Source: JAJZSS01 sp964463505 | Lineage (GTDB): Bacteria; Chloroflexota; Anaerolineae; Anaerolineales; UBA4823 | NCBI GenBank assembly: GCA_964463505.1 | Contig: CAYXDC010000025.1 | Coordinates: forward strand, 1 to 39,703 | Direction of reading: 5' to 3' | Length of the DNA stretch: 39,703 bases | Shown: piece by piece, positions 7,699-16,555 of the stretch | How the letters are laid out: each line of letters opens with the position of its first letter | Numbering within the stretch: position 1 is the first letter of the stretch | Position numbers and translations under genes: made by a program | Notes under the pieces: model-generated | What the model saw: the letters and a program-made list of their open reading frames with translations, nothing else | Database searches by the model: none | What the model was told of the DNA's origin: nothing

Positions 7699-10600
7699 AC
7701 AGCGAGCCATCTGAACAGTCCCTGAGCCATTGGCGGCAGGTGCTTGCCCTGGGTGAACAGCTACAGGAACTGAGCACCCTGGTAGAGGCTGGTCAGGCTG
7801 AGGAGCGTGCAGCACCCAAGAGCGCCGCAGATGCGATTGCGGTGATGCTTTCCCAACGTAATGCAATCATTGCCGCCACCGAGCAAATCCTGGACTGCAA
7901 GGTGGATTTTTGGCTGGCGGACCAGCTTCTACCGGCGCCTGCCTGGCTGCAGGTTGCCGACGATAGCCGCCTGGACCTGGGGGTCTTTTCAGGTGAATTG
8001 TGCTCTCCCATTATGGCCCAGGCGTACCAAACCCGGCAAATCACCACCAGCGAAGCAGCCGGCAGTGAGGCAATCTGTACGGGCGTGGCGTGTTTTGATC
8101 GCCACCGCCTGCACCAGATCGTGGCTGTTCCCATTCTGAGCCAGGCTTCTGGGGGCGATGTCCTGGGGGTCCTTCAGGCCGAACGCCCTGTGGAGCATAA
8201 GTTTAACCAGGATGCCGTTGCCATGCTGGAAGGGATCGCGACCCAGGCATTGGTGGCTTTACAGGCTTCGCAGCGTCTGGCTTTGGAACACTGGCGCGTT
8301 GAGCAATTGGCGCTGGTGCAGCACGTCAGCTTGCAGATCGCCAATGTGCGCGACCTGGATGAGCTCGCCCGCCAGGTAACCAGCTTGATCCAGGGGACCT
8401 TCGGTTATTATTATGTAGCCATCTTTACGGTGGAGCCCGGACTGGAAACTCTGCATTTTCGCGCCAGCGCCGGCGGCAAGCCACGCGCAGGATCCAATGA
8501 TCGCCATCCTACCCGAGAGCCATTGTATATCCGCATGGGGAAAGGCATTATTGGCCAGGTTGCTCAAACAGGTCAGGAAATTTTAGCCAATGATGTCACC
8601 CAGGAGCCGCGTTTTCTGGAAATCGATCTTCTTCCAGGCACCCGCGCCGAAGTTACCATGCCCCTTAAAATTGAGCAGCGGGTTGTGGGCATCCTGGATG
8701 TGCAAAGCGACTATACCGGTGCATTTCAGGATGTGGATTTATTGGTCCTGCGCGCTCTGGCGGGGAATATCGCCATTGCTGTGGAAGAAACGCGCTTGTA
8801 TTCAGCCCTCAGCCGGCGCGCTGAACAGCTCACCACCATCTCGGAAGTTAGCAGCGCCATCACTTCCATCTTGAACCTGGACGAGTTACTGGATCAAGTC
8901 GTCAGCCTGATCCAGAAGCGTTTTGGCTATCCCTATGTACACCTCTTTACCGTCCACACAGGCAGGCGCAAGATCATCTTTCAGGCTGGCAGCGATCCGC
9001 GCCGGCACACGCTGCGTGAGGAGGGCTTTGCCTACGATCTGGATGACCCGCTGGGGATCATCCCATGGGCGGCGCGCCATGCCGATACGGTTCTGGCCAA
9101 TGATGTCAGCCAGGAGCCGCGCTACCGGCCTTCGGATTTGCTACCCGAGAATACCCGCTCTGAACTGGCTGTACCATTGGTTTTTGGCGGCGAGGTATTG
9201 GGGGTCATTGATATCCAGAGCGATCGCTTAAATGAATTTACCGAGGATGACCGCTTTCTCTTTGAAGCCCTGGCCGACACGGTTGCGGTGGCCATGCGCA
9301 ATGCTTTCCTGTACCGGTCAGAGAAATGGCGCCGCCAGGTAGCCGACAGCTTGCACGATGTGGCCGGGTTGCTCTCTGCGGATGTTGACCTGGACCAAGT
9401 ATTAAATGCCGTTTTGGCTGAGCTGAGACAGAATCTACCATGTGACGTGGCTGCGATCTGGCTGCTGGGCGAGAATGAAACTCTTGATGAACTGCCGTCT
9501 GGGCTACCGAGATTACACCTGGCAGCGGTGTTGGGCGCCGAAAAGGCAGTCATTGATCTGAATTGCGGCGTCCAGCTCGAGGATCTATTGGCTAAGATCA
9601 GCCAGGAGCGACCCGCAGCAGAGATTGAGGATCTATCTTCCTGGATGTCCCAGGCATTAACAGCAGATGTCCCTATCATCCGCACCCTGGATTCGCCCTA
9701 TGAGCCATTGGGGCGCGCCTGTGCCTTTCCCCCCGAATATTCGGCAATTGCTGCCCCGCTGCGGGTGGGTGAACAGACCCTGGGCCTGCTGGCTCTAGGA
9801 CACCACACCGCCGGGCGCTATGGCTCCGAAGCCCAGGCGATGACGGCGAGTTTTGCCAGCTATGCCTCGGTAGCGATCGAAAATGCACGCCTGTACGAAG
9901 CGGCTCATGAACAAGCCTGGGTCTCAACGGTACTGTTGCAGGTAGCTGAAGCCTCTCAAAATCTTTCCAACCAGCATGAGTTGTTATCTACCGTGGTACG
10001 CATAACACCCATGCTGATCGGTGTGCGTTCTTGCGCCCTGTACATATGGGATGACCTGGAGGAGGCTTTTGCACCTGCCGCCTACGAAGGTCTCTCCTCA
10101 GATCAAAAAACTGAGTTTGAGCGCTGGCGTTTTGCAGCCGGGGATTTACCGGTATTGGATCGTCTGCGCCAGGAAAAGAAACCGATTATCTTGCATGGTC
10201 TTGAGGATGATCCCCATCTCGATGGTGTGTTGTTCGATAACCAAAGCCCGGTTTTGCTGCCAGGAGCAGAATTGCTGGTCTTAATTCCGATGATTGCCCG
10301 GGGCGAGGTGAGTGGCGCATTTCTGGTGGATTACAGCAATGACCTGAGCAATGGGAATCGCCCCGAGAATATTACCCGCCTGTTTGATGAACGCCTGGCG
10401 ATCATCCAGGGCATTGCTCACCAGACTGCAGTAGCGGTCGAAAATATCCGTTTGCAAAAATCCCAGCGTGAGGAGGCTTATATTTCGGTAGCCTTGCTGC
10501 AGGTGGCGCAAGCGGTCACCAGCCTGACGGACCTGGATGATATTCTATCAACCATTGTTCGTATTACACCTATCTTGGTCGGGGTAAAGCGCAGCATGAT

Positions 10601-11906
10601 TTTCCTGTGGCAAGAAGCGCAGGCCAATTTTCTATTGGCCGAATCCTATGGCTTACCGCGCAGTGTCAATGGGCGAGTTTATCCCCTGGGAGAGTTTGAC
10701 CTCCTTGATTCTGCGCTACAACTGCTCAATCCCATGGCTTTTCCGGCGGACCATCCTGTATTACTTAGCCCCGATCTGGCGGAGATAGAGCCGCCTGACT
10801 TATGGGCTCAAATTGTGCTGGAAGATGTGGGTATTGTCGAAGAATATCTGGTAAGCGATTTGCGGTTGTTGATCGCTTTGCCTCTGATCGCGAAAGGCGA
10901 AGTATTGGGAATCATGCTGGTGGAAGAACCGGAAGCCACCGCAGTGGGCGGGCGAAAGGGCGGGCGCGCGCTGCGCAGCTTGCGCAAGAAGCGCCTGGAA
11001 ATTATCAATGGCATCACCCAACAGGCAGCCCTGGCGATCCACAATGATCGTCTGCAACAGCAGACGGTCGAGCGCGGTCGTATGGATCGCGAGTTGCAGT
11101 TGGCGCGTGAAATTCAACGTTCCTTCTTGCCGGAGACATTACCCGTCCTGCCTGGTTGGGATCTGGCAGCGCTGTGGCGTACTGCGCGTGAGGTGGGGGG
11201 TGATTTCTATGACGTATTTGAATTACCCAACCAGCGTCTGGGCCTGGTGATAGCCGACGCTGCCGATAAAGGACTGCCGGCTGCCCTGTTTATGACCCTG
11301 GTGCGCACCCTCCTGCGCGCCACCGTGAGGGAGATTGATTCTCCGGCCGCGGTTTTGGAGCGGGTAAACGAAGTCCTGGTGCCAGATGCCCGTCAGGGGA
11401 TGTTCGTCACCATCTTTTATGCTGTCCTCTATGCTGAGGATGGTGGGCTGGTGTATGCCAATGCAGGGCACAATCCTCCACTTTTGCTACGCAGCAACAC
11501 CTTGGAGATCGAACGCCTGGTTCGTACAGGTATGGCTCTGGGTGTCGAGCTGGATAACCCGATTGGCGAGGTAAGGATTACGCTGGAAGCTGGAGATACG
11601 CTGGTCTGTTATACCGATGGCGTGTCCGAATCCTTCTCCCCGGATGGTGAGATTTACGGTGAAGAGCGCATACAAATCACCTTGCGGGCTGAGGTAGATT
11701 GGATCGCTGAACCTGGTGAAGGTTCTGGGTTTAGCACCGCCCAGGAGACGCTTGAAGCGATTGACGAATCGGTGGGAATTTTTTCTGGTGATGCCCCTCT
11801 TCAAGACGACCTGACACTCATGGTGGTCAAACGTTTATTCCCAGTCAAAGATGGTCAGGCTTTAAATGGTTTGCCGGACGTGGGGGGGACACGCCCGGCA
11901 ACCTAA
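7695..11906 (+). CDS. Serine phosphatase (SpoIIE/RsbU type) with six GAF-like sensor domains
   Basis: A 1403-residue cytoplasmic protein starting at GTG 7695, overlapping the kinase stop. I read six GAF-type modules at about residues 50-195, 205-370, 375-545, 550-735, 737-920 and 920-1125. Repeats such as LANDVTQEPR and LANDVSQEPR show that modules 2 and 3 are close duplicates, and VALLQVAQA versus TVLLQVAEA show the same for 5 and 6. The C-terminal PP2C/SpoIIE domain (about 1126-1390) keeps its metal residues in EVGGDFYD (near 1168), DAADKGLPAALFM, NAGHNPPLLLR and CYTDGVSESF, with the linker REIQRSFLPETLP. It should dephosphorylate the STAS protein at 6779 in response to ligands. No membrane segment or histidine-kinase part is present. 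Ligands of the GAF modules are unknown. Confidence 0.92.
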   Translation: MNSEPSEQSLSHWRQVLALGEQLQELSTLVEAGQAEERAAPKSAADAIAVMLSQRNAIIAATEQILDCKVDFWLADQLLPAPAWLQVADDSRLDLGVFSGELCSPIMAQAYQTRQITTSEAAGSEAICTGVACFDRHRLHQIVAVPILSQASGGDVLGVLQAERPVEHKFNQDAVAMLEGIATQALVALQASQRLALEHWRVEQLALVQHVSLQIANVRDLDELARQVTSLIQGTFGYYYVAIFTVEPGLETLHFRASAGGKPRAGSNDRHPTREPLYIRMGKGIIGQVAQTGQEILANDVTQEPRFLEIDLLPGTRAEVTMPLKIEQRVVGILDVQSDYTGAFQDVDLLVLRALAGNIAIAVEETRLYSALSRRAEQLTTISEVSSAITSILNLDELLDQVVSLIQKRFGYPYVHLFTVHTGRRKIIFQAGSDPRRHTLREEGFAYDLDDPLGIIPWAARHADTVLANDVSQEPRYRPSDLLPENTRSELAVPLVFGGEVLGVIDIQSDRLNEFTEDDRFLFEALADTVAVAMRNAFLYRSEKWRRQVADSLHDVAGLLSADVDLDQVLNAVLAELRQNLPCDVAAIWLLGENETLDELPSGLPRLHLAAVLGAEKAVIDLNCGVQLEDLLAKISQERPAAEIEDLSSWMSQALTADVPIIRTLDSPYEPLGRACAFPPEYSAIAAPLRVGEQTLGLLALGHHTAGRYGSEAQAMTASFASYASVAIENARLYEAAHEQAWVSTVLLQVAEASQNLSNQHELLSTVVRITPMLIGVRSCALYIWDDLEEAFAPAAYEGLSSDQKTEFERWRFAAGDLPVLDRLRQEKKPIILHGLEDDPHLDGVLFDNQSPVLLPGAELLVLIPMIARGEVSGAFLVDYSNDLSNGNRPENITRLFDERLAIIQGIAHQTAVAVENIRLQKSQREEAYISVALLQVAQAVTSLTDLDDILSTIVRITPILVGVKRSMIFLWQEAQANFLLAESYGLPRSVNGRVYPLGEFDLLDSALQLLNPMAFPADHPVLLSPDLAEIEPPDLWAQIVLEDVGIVEEYLVSDLRLLIALPLIAKGEVLGIMLVEEPEATAVGGRKGGRALRSLRKKRLEIINGITQQAALAIHNDRLQQQTVERGRMDRELQLAREIQRSFLPETLPVLPGWDLAALWRTAREVGGDFYDVFELPNQRLGLVIADAADKGLPAALFMTLVRTLLRATVREIDSPAAVLERVNEVLVPDARQGMFVTIFYAVLYAEDGGLVYANAGHNPPLLLRSNTLEIERLVRTGMALGVELDNPIGEVRITLEAGDTLVCYTDGVSESFSPDGEIYGEERIQITLRAEVDWIAEPGEGSGFSTAQETLEAIDESVGIFSGDAPLQDDLTLMVVKRLFPVKDGQALNGLPDVGGTRPAT

Positions 11907-11965
11907 GGAGGGCCACCGGAAGCTTCAACACGGGGGGGGCGTGCTGTTCGCAGTACCGATGACTC

Positions 11966-12003
11966 GACACCTGATTTATACCAATAAGGGGAGGGCAGGT
12001 GTC
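11966..12003. terminator. Hairpin between convergent genes, possible terminator
   Basis: GACACCTG (11966-11973) pairs perfectly with CAGGTGTC (11996-12003) around a 22-base loop. There is no strong T tract after it, so it may be a weak terminator for the phosphatase gene. The rest of 11907-12087 is an AT-rich gap with no other clear signal. Confidence 0.35.
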
Positions 12004-12087
12004 AACTATCCCTATATTACACTAATTTGATCTTATTTGCATTAAAAAGGGATTAATTTAAAGACTATATTTATCTTATTTAACCAA

Positions 12088-12558
12088 TTACTTGGTTTTC
12101 CCCCCAAATAGTCGCAGCCATTCATCAATTTCGCCCACGCTCATGTCAGGTTCATCCGCTTTTCCTGGCGTCTTTGCCTGGCGCGTCTGAATTAACAAGT
12201 CGGCAAAGGCTTCTGACGAAATAACTCGCGCATGCGCTGCCTTACCGGCTGTTTGCACCCGTCGGTCAGAGCTGACCACTGTCCAATTACGGGCTTGTTT
12301 GCCCAGGCGCAGCAGACGTGCTTCAATGGCTTGATCTGCCGAGGTGCCTTGCTGAACAAAATAGGCTTGTACGGCTCCATACTTGCGTGTGCGCGGCTGC
12401 CCAGCAGGTGCGTTATCAAAATAAACATCGACCCTTTTTCGCGCTATGCGGCAGAATTCTTGCAACAAGGCAACCAGTTGTTCTTCGTCATCCATGGCTT
12501 CTAAGCTCAAGCCTGGGATTTTGGGGATCAGATTGTGTCCGTCGATTAGGTAGCTCAT
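12088..12558 (-). CDS. NYN-domain (YacP-like, PIN-fold) RNA nuclease
   Basis: A 156-residue NYN-domain protein of the YacP/Rae1 type. Acidic PIN-fold positions are visible in SYLIDGHNLI (residues 2-11), VDVYFDNAPAG, GTSADQAIEARLLRL and VVSSDRRV. Relatives are metal-dependent endoribonucleases, some acting on ribosome-associated mRNA; that role here is inferred. The C-terminus (DEPDMSVGEIDEWLRLFGGKTK) is a common tail of these proteins. A textbook promoter (TTGACT, 17 bases, TACAAT) ends 6 bases before the ATG, so the message is probably leaderless. It is convergent with the GAF-phosphatase gene and divergent from the LysM protein gene. Confidence 0.85.
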   Translation of the reverse strand: MSYLIDGHNLIPKIPGLSLEAMDDEEQLVALLQEFCRIARKRVDVYFDNAPAGQPRTRKYGAVQAYFVQQGTSADQAIEARLLRLGKQARNWTVVSSDRRVQTAGKAAHARVISSEAFADLLIQTRQAKTPGKADEPDMSVGEIDEWLRLFGGKTK

Positions 12559-12564
12559 ATCTGG

Positions 12565-12593
12565 ATTGTAGTGTTGAACTCTATTGGAGTCAA
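12565..12593 (-). promoter_or_regulatory. Promoter of the NYN nuclease gene, leaderless arrangement
   Basis: On the minus strand TTGACT (12588-12593), a 17-base spacer, and TACAAT (12565-12570), followed by 6 bases (CCAGAT) and the ATG at 12558. Transcription would start on or within a base or so of the start codon. Confidence 0.65.
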
Positions 12594-12672
12594 TTGACCT
12601 TCCTTCATTAACCAGAAGCGTTCAGGATACCTGATTGAAAAGGATTTTTCACGTCGAATTCTCCGGATGCAA

Positions 12673-12701
12673 TTGGCACATCCTTTAATTTATGCTATGA
12701 T
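12673..12701 (+). promoter_or_regulatory. Promoter of the LysM/lamin-tail protein gene
   Basis: TTGGCA (12673-12678), a 17-base spacer, and TATGAT (12696-12701), with TGC just before the -10 giving an extended -10 element. The predicted RNA start is near 12708, leaving a 14-base leader to the ATG at 12722. Confidence 0.65.
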
Positions 12702-12721
12702 TTCGCTGGGAGATGAGAGCC

Positions 12722-13432
12722 ATGAAGGGACCAAAGCGCCTTTTTTATTATCTGTTCTTGAATATCCTGATTTCCGCATGTACTACGTTTGCGGTATTAA
12801 GCCTTTGGGACCGTGTACAGGGGCCAAATCCTGGGGGTTTATTGCCAATGGCGATAAGCGCCATCTTTGGCGAAGAAACACCTGTCCCGGTGGCAGCCCA
12901 GTCGACACCACAACCCCAGGTTGCGCCAGCGACGCCCACCCCGGCAGTTTATATTTATACCGTCCGCGATGGTGACACTTTTGCCAGTATCGCAGAAGAG
13001 TTCGAAGTCCCCATGGAAGAACTACTTCGGTTCAATGGCTTTACCAATCCTAACGTGCTGGGGGTCGGCGAAGTGTTACAAATCCCACTTCCTACCCCAC
13101 TCCCCACACCATTGCCTGCTCGCCCGGACGTAACCATTGAGAGCGTAATTGGGGTAGGGGATCTGGCAAGCGAACGTGTCTTGGTGAAGCATACTGGAGA
13201 TGGTGAGATATCTCTCGCTGGATGGAAGCTGCGGGACAGCGATGGCCATGAATTCATTTTTCCTGAGTTAACTCTATTTAAAGACGGCGCCATCAGTATT
13301 CAAACCCGCGTGGGAAACAACACTGTGGTTGATCTATTCTGGGGATTAGATCAACCAATCCTGCAATCTGGAGAAAAAATCGAGTTACTGGATGCTGCAT
13401 CCAGCCTCATCAGCTCTTACGAAGTGCCTTAA
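12722..13432 (+). CDS. Membrane-anchored LysM protein with a lamin-tail-like domain
   Basis: A 236-residue protein. Residues 5-28 are one hydrophobic segment after a lysine-rich start, serving as uncleaved anchor or signal. A proline/threonine-rich linker follows (VAPATPTPAVYIY). A LysM module spans about residues 76-122 (YTVRDGDTFASIAEEF to VLQIPLPTP) and would bind peptidoglycan-type glycan. After a second PTPLPTPLP linker, residues 135-236 look like a lamin-tail (LTD) fold (GEISLAGWKLRDSDGHEFIFPE, then GEKIELLDA). The ATG at 12713 is an alternative start. I chose 12722 because GGGAG lies 9 bases before it and the predicted transcript starts near 12708. A role at the cell surface is inferred. 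Confidence 0.82.
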   Translation: MKGPKRLFYYLFLNILISACTTFAVLSLWDRVQGPNPGGLLPMAISAIFGEETPVPVAAQSTPQPQVAPATPTPAVYIYTVRDGDTFASIAEEFEVPMEELLRFNGFTNPNVLGVGEVLQIPLPTPLPTPLPARPDVTIESVIGVGDLASERVLVKHTGDGEISLAGWKLRDSDGHEFIFPELTLFKDGAISIQTRVGNNTVVDLFWGLDQPILQSGEKIELLDAASSLISSYEVP

Positions 13433-13456
13433 TCTGTTTATCGGTGGAGGTGTAGT

Positions 13457-13909
13457 GTGCCAGATATCGAGGAGCAAATCCGGCGCGCGATCCAGGATGG
13501 AAAATTTACTGATTTACCAGGCAGGGGCAAGCCGCTTTCCATTGATGAAAATCCTTATACCAGCCCGGAATGGCGTCTGGCTTATCATGTCCTGCGCAGC
13601 AGCGGTTATAGTATTCCGTGGATCGAGCAGCGACGTGAAATTGAGCAGCAGATCGAGCATGTACTCAATGCCCTGCACCATGCTTATCTCTGGTGCAATT
13701 CCGAGAGCGCAAGCAAACACTCAGCAGCCCAAAAAGAAGCCGAATGGCAGCGAGCGCTGGTGGCTTTTGTTGATAGCTCTCGGGAGATAAATAAGCGCAT
13801 CCGCGACTATAATTTGCAGTCGCCCGCACCTGAATTCCATTTACCGATCATTCAACCCCAGCGTGAGATCGAGCGGTTGACCTCTACGCCCCTCTCTGAT
13901 ACACTCTAG
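13457..13909 (+). CDS. DUF1992 family protein (DnaJ C28-like conserved domain)
   Basis: A 150-residue protein starting at GTG 13457 after GGTGGAGGTG. It carries the DUF1992 signature: EEQIRRAIQDGKFTDLPGRG (residues 4-23), then KPL, then a helix-rich region with SIPWIEQRREIEQQIEHVL. In eukaryotes the same domain occurs in DNAJC28; its molecular role in bacteria is not established. No J domain, signal peptide or membrane segment is present. Its 3' end contains the promoter of dnaX, and its stop codon at 13907-13909 lies two bases before the dnaX ATG, so dnaX may be read both from this gene and from its own promoter. Confidence 0.85.
   Translation: MPDIEEQIRRAIQDGKFTDLPGRGKPLSIDENPYTSPEWRLAYHVLRSSGYSIPWIEQRREIEQQIEHVLNALHHAYLWCNSESASKHSAAQKEAEWQRALVAFVDSSREINKRIRDYNLQSPAPEFHLPIIQPQREIERLTSTPLSDTL
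13877..13905 (+). promoter_or_regulatory. Promoter of dnaX inside the DUF1992 gene, leaderless arrangement
   Basis: TTGACC (13877-13882), a 17-base spacer and TACACT (13900-13905), followed by 6 bases and the dnaX ATG at 13912. The promoter lies wholly within the last codons of the upstream gene. Confidence 0.55.
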
Positions 13910-13911
13910 CC

Positions 13912-15498
13912 ATGTCACAAGCTTTATACCGGAAATGGCGGCCTCAACACTGGGATGAAGTGGTGGGGCAAGAACATGTGATTCACACTCTGCACAATGC
14001 GCTGGCTGCGGAACGCATCGCCCACGCGTACTTGTTTGCCGGGCCACGCGGCACAGGCAAGACGACCACTGCGCGCTTGTTAGCCAAAGCGGTAAACTGT
14101 CTGGCTGACGATCTCTCCAAGCGTCCGTGCGGCGAATGTGCACACTGCCAGGCGGTTAGCGCAGGTCGTTTCCTGGACCTGATCGAAATCGACGCTGCTT
14201 CCAATACCAGCGTGGATGATGTGCGTGATCTACGCGAGAAGATCAATTTCTCTCCCAATCAGGGTCGGTACAAAGTCTATATTATCGATGAAGTGCATAT
14301 GCTTTCGACGGCAGCCTTTAATGCACTGTTGAAAACACTGGAAGAGCCTCCCTCCCATGCGATCTTTATCCTGGCGACAACTGAAATGCACAAGATTCCT
14401 GCCACAGTGCTTTCTCGCTGCCAGCGTCATGAATTCCGGCGTATCCCGGTAGCGGATTGCGTCGCCCACCTGCGTAAGCAAGCCGAGCTGGAAAAGATTG
14501 AGGTAGAGAGCGAAGCACTGACCTTGATTGCGCGCCAGTCTACCGGCGCTCTGCGTGACGCGATTTCATTATTAGACCAACTGGCTTCTACGGGGCAAAT
14601 GATCACCCTGGATATGGCGCAGAATTTACTTGGTACGGCAGCCAGCCAGGCAGTGCTGGATGTGATTGAGGCGTTGATCGCCCAGCAAGCGGATCATGGC
14701 ATTATGACGATCCAGCTGGCGCTTGATGGGGGGAGCGATCCACGCCAATTTGCACGCCAATTTGTGGACTACTTGCGCGACCTGCTATTGATGCGCATGG
14801 GCAATGCCGACCAGATTGATGCCACCTTAGAGACACGCGCTGTCATGGCGCGCCATGCTCAGGCTTTTTCGCCTGCTGAATTGCTGCGCCTGATCCGTTT
14901 GTTTAATGCAGCTGCGAATGAAAGTCGCAATGCCTGGCAGCCCTCGCTACCGCTCGAGCTGGCGTTTGTGGAAGCCCTTGAAACGCCGCCAGACTCAGAC
15001 ACAATTATCCAAAGTGCACAACCAGCTATCCAACCTGTAGTGTCACCTCGCAAGGCTCCAGCCAAGCCTGAAACACTCGTCCGGGCGACTTTCTCTACAG
15101 CCAGTGAGGCTCCTGCTGCGACGCCTTCTACAGAACACATGGCTCCACAAGATCAGACCTTCAAGCAGGTGACAGAACAGTGGCGGCGTATCCTTCAAGC
15201 AGTCGGTCAGCGCAGCCGCCAGACTCAAGCTTTGTTGAATTCCTGCAAACCATTCGGAATGAAAGACGGCGTGCTGTTTCTAGGGTTCAATGGCGAATTT
15301 GCAAAAACAAAAATGGATAAGGGAGAACATATTGATGTGACTCGCCAGGTAATCCAGCAATTGTTAGGGGTAGATATCCCTCTACGCTGTTTTGTGGCGG
15401 CAGGCAAAGGCGGGTCTCTTCCACCCGATGTAGAGAGTGATGGTATGGTCGCGGCTGCGATGCGTGATCTGGGTGGTGAACTGGTCGATGTGCAGTAA
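13912..15498 (+). CDS. dnaX: DNA polymerase III subunit gamma/tau
   Basis: A 528-residue clamp-loader ATPase of the replisome. Walker A is GPRGTGKTT (about residues 44-52). A zinc module has cysteines near residues 63, 73, 76 and 79 (CGECAHC). Walker B is YIIDEVHML, the SRC motif is in TVLSRCQRHEFRR, and the lid region (STGALRDAISLLDQL) follows. Domain III with the collar runs to about residue 360. A low-complexity Ala/Pro/Thr linker leads to a C-terminal domain of about 110 residues (FKQVTEQWRRILQAVG). I saw no obvious A-tract slippery site for making a separate gamma form. It heads the dnaX-ybaB-recR cluster common in bacteria. Confidence 0.95.
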   Translation: MSQALYRKWRPQHWDEVVGQEHVIHTLHNALAAERIAHAYLFAGPRGTGKTTTARLLAKAVNCLADDLSKRPCGECAHCQAVSAGRFLDLIEIDAASNTSVDDVRDLREKINFSPNQGRYKVYIIDEVHMLSTAAFNALLKTLEEPPSHAIFILATTEMHKIPATVLSRCQRHEFRRIPVADCVAHLRKQAELEKIEVESEALTLIARQSTGALRDAISLLDQLASTGQMITLDMAQNLLGTAASQAVLDVIEALIAQQADHGIMTIQLALDGGSDPRQFARQFVDYLRDLLLMRMGNADQIDATLETRAVMARHAQAFSPAELLRLIRLFNAAANESRNAWQPSLPLELAFVEALETPPDSDTIIQSAQPAIQPVVSPRKAPAKPETLVRATFSTASEAPAATPSTEHMAPQDQTFKQVTEQWRRILQAVGQRSRQTQALLNSCKPFGMKDGVLFLGFNGEFAKTKMDKGEHIDVTRQVIQQLLGVDIPLRCFVAAGKGGSLPPDVESDGMVAAAMRDLGGELVDVQ

Positions 15499-15527
15499 CT
15501 AACCGAAATATTCAGGAGTGTAAGAAT

Positions 15528-15857
15528 ATGGCAAAAGGGTTTAAAGGTCCCAAGACTCCCAATCAGATGGGGATGATCCAGCAATTACAGAAACTCCAGG
15601 AGCAGATTCAGGCTACTCAGGCGCAACTGGCTCTGGAAGTAGTCAGCGCTACAGCGGGTGGTGGGGTTGTCAAAGTATCGGTAACAGGCGATCAGCACTG
15701 CCACGCCATAGAAATTGACCCGGAAATCTTGAAGGATGGCGATGTGGAGCTCTTGCAAGACATGATCCTCACCGCATTCAACTCCGCCCTGGAGAAGTCG
15801 CGGGAAATGGCTGCTGAACGTCTGGGGCCTCTGGCAGGAGGTGGGTTGCCCTTTTAG
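15528..15857 (+). CDS. YbaB/EbfC family nucleoid-associated protein
   Basis: A 109-residue protein of the YbaB/EbfC family, a small dimeric DNA-binding protein usually encoded between dnaX and recR. The N-terminal helix region (MIQQLQKLQEQIQATQAQLA) is coiled-coil-like. The core has the family signature GGGVVKVSVTGDQ, then IDPEILKDGDVELLQDMILTAFNSAL. AGGAG precedes the ATG by 8 bases. It lies 29 bases after dnaX and 49 bases before recR, so cotranscription is very likely. The N-terminus is slightly glycine/lysine-rich (MAKGFKGPKTPNQ), as is common. Confidence 0.93.
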   Translation: MAKGFKGPKTPNQMGMIQQLQKLQEQIQATQAQLALEVVSATAGGGVVKVSVTGDQHCHAIEIDPEILKDGDVELLQDMILTAFNSALEKSREMAAERLGPLAGGGLPF

Positions 15858-15906
15858 GGCACCCTTCCAGCTACCTTTCTAGGCGTGTACCCGACCATCG
15901 ACTCTT

Positions 15907-16512
15907 ATGCTGCTTCCAGAACCCATCCAAAACCTGATAAATGCCTTCAGCCGCCTGCCGGGAATTGGCCCGAAGACGGCTTCGCGGCTGACTTTTCATT
16001 TGCTGAGAGCATCCGATGAACTCTCCTCTGACCTGGCTCAAGCCTTGCACGAGTTGAAGGCCAGTACAACGTATTGTCCCATCTGTTTTAATATCACAAG
16101 CGCAGGTCGGCAGGAGTGTGAGATCTGTGGAGATTCGCAGCGCGATCCCAGCCTGATCTGTGTGGTGGAAGAGCCCCTGGACGTGCTGGCTTTGGAACGT
16201 ACTGCGGCATACCTGGGTCGTTACCATGTTTTACACGGTGCACTCTCGCCAATTGAAGGGATTGGCCCGGATGATCTCAAGGTGCGGGAATTGTTGGATC
16301 GTGTGCGGTCGGGCGGCATAAAAGAGATTATTCTGGCGACTAATCCCAGTATGGAAGGTGATTATACAGCCACCTACTTGCAGCAACAACTGGCGACCAG
16401 CGGTGTGCGGATGACACGCCTGGCGCGTGGATTGCCGGTGGGCGGCGATCTGGAATATGCCGATCAGAGTACCTTGCTGCGCGCCCTGGCAGGCCGGCAG
16501 GAAATGAACTAA
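15907..16512 (+). CDS. recR: Recombination mediator protein RecR
   Basis: A 201-residue protein of normal length for RecR, which works with RecO (encoded at 29668) to load RecA on gapped DNA. It has the helix-hairpin-helix LPGIGPKTASRLTFHLL (residues 18-34) and a C4 zinc finger (CPICFNITSAGRQECEIC, about 58-75). The Toprim domain begins at ICVVEEPLDVLALE, followed by the RecR-typical ATNPSMEGDYTATYL and ARGLPVGGDLEYADQ. There is no good ribosome binding site before the ATG, which fits coupling to the upstream genes. It is the last gene of the dnaX cluster. Confidence 0.95.
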   Translation: MLLPEPIQNLINAFSRLPGIGPKTASRLTFHLLRASDELSSDLAQALHELKASTTYCPICFNITSAGRQECEICGDSQRDPSLICVVEEPLDVLALERTAAYLGRYHVLHGALSPIEGIGPDDLKVRELLDRVRSGGIKEIILATNPSMEGDYTATYLQQQLATSGVRMTRLARGLPVGGDLEYADQSTLLRALAGRQEMN

Positions 16513-16555
16513 ACGATTTTTCTAAACCTTAGGGAAAGTCTACAACTCCTCCGCC

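Noticed and set aside
11881..11940. G7 and G8 tracts at the end of the GAF-phosphatase gene as phase-variation switch
   Set aside because: The coding tract lies in the last dozen codons, after the phosphatase domain, so slippage would barely change the protein; the second tract is intergenic.
13912..15498. Programmed frameshift in dnaX giving a short gamma form
   Set aside because: I saw no A-tract or classical slippery heptamer with a following stem in the right region.
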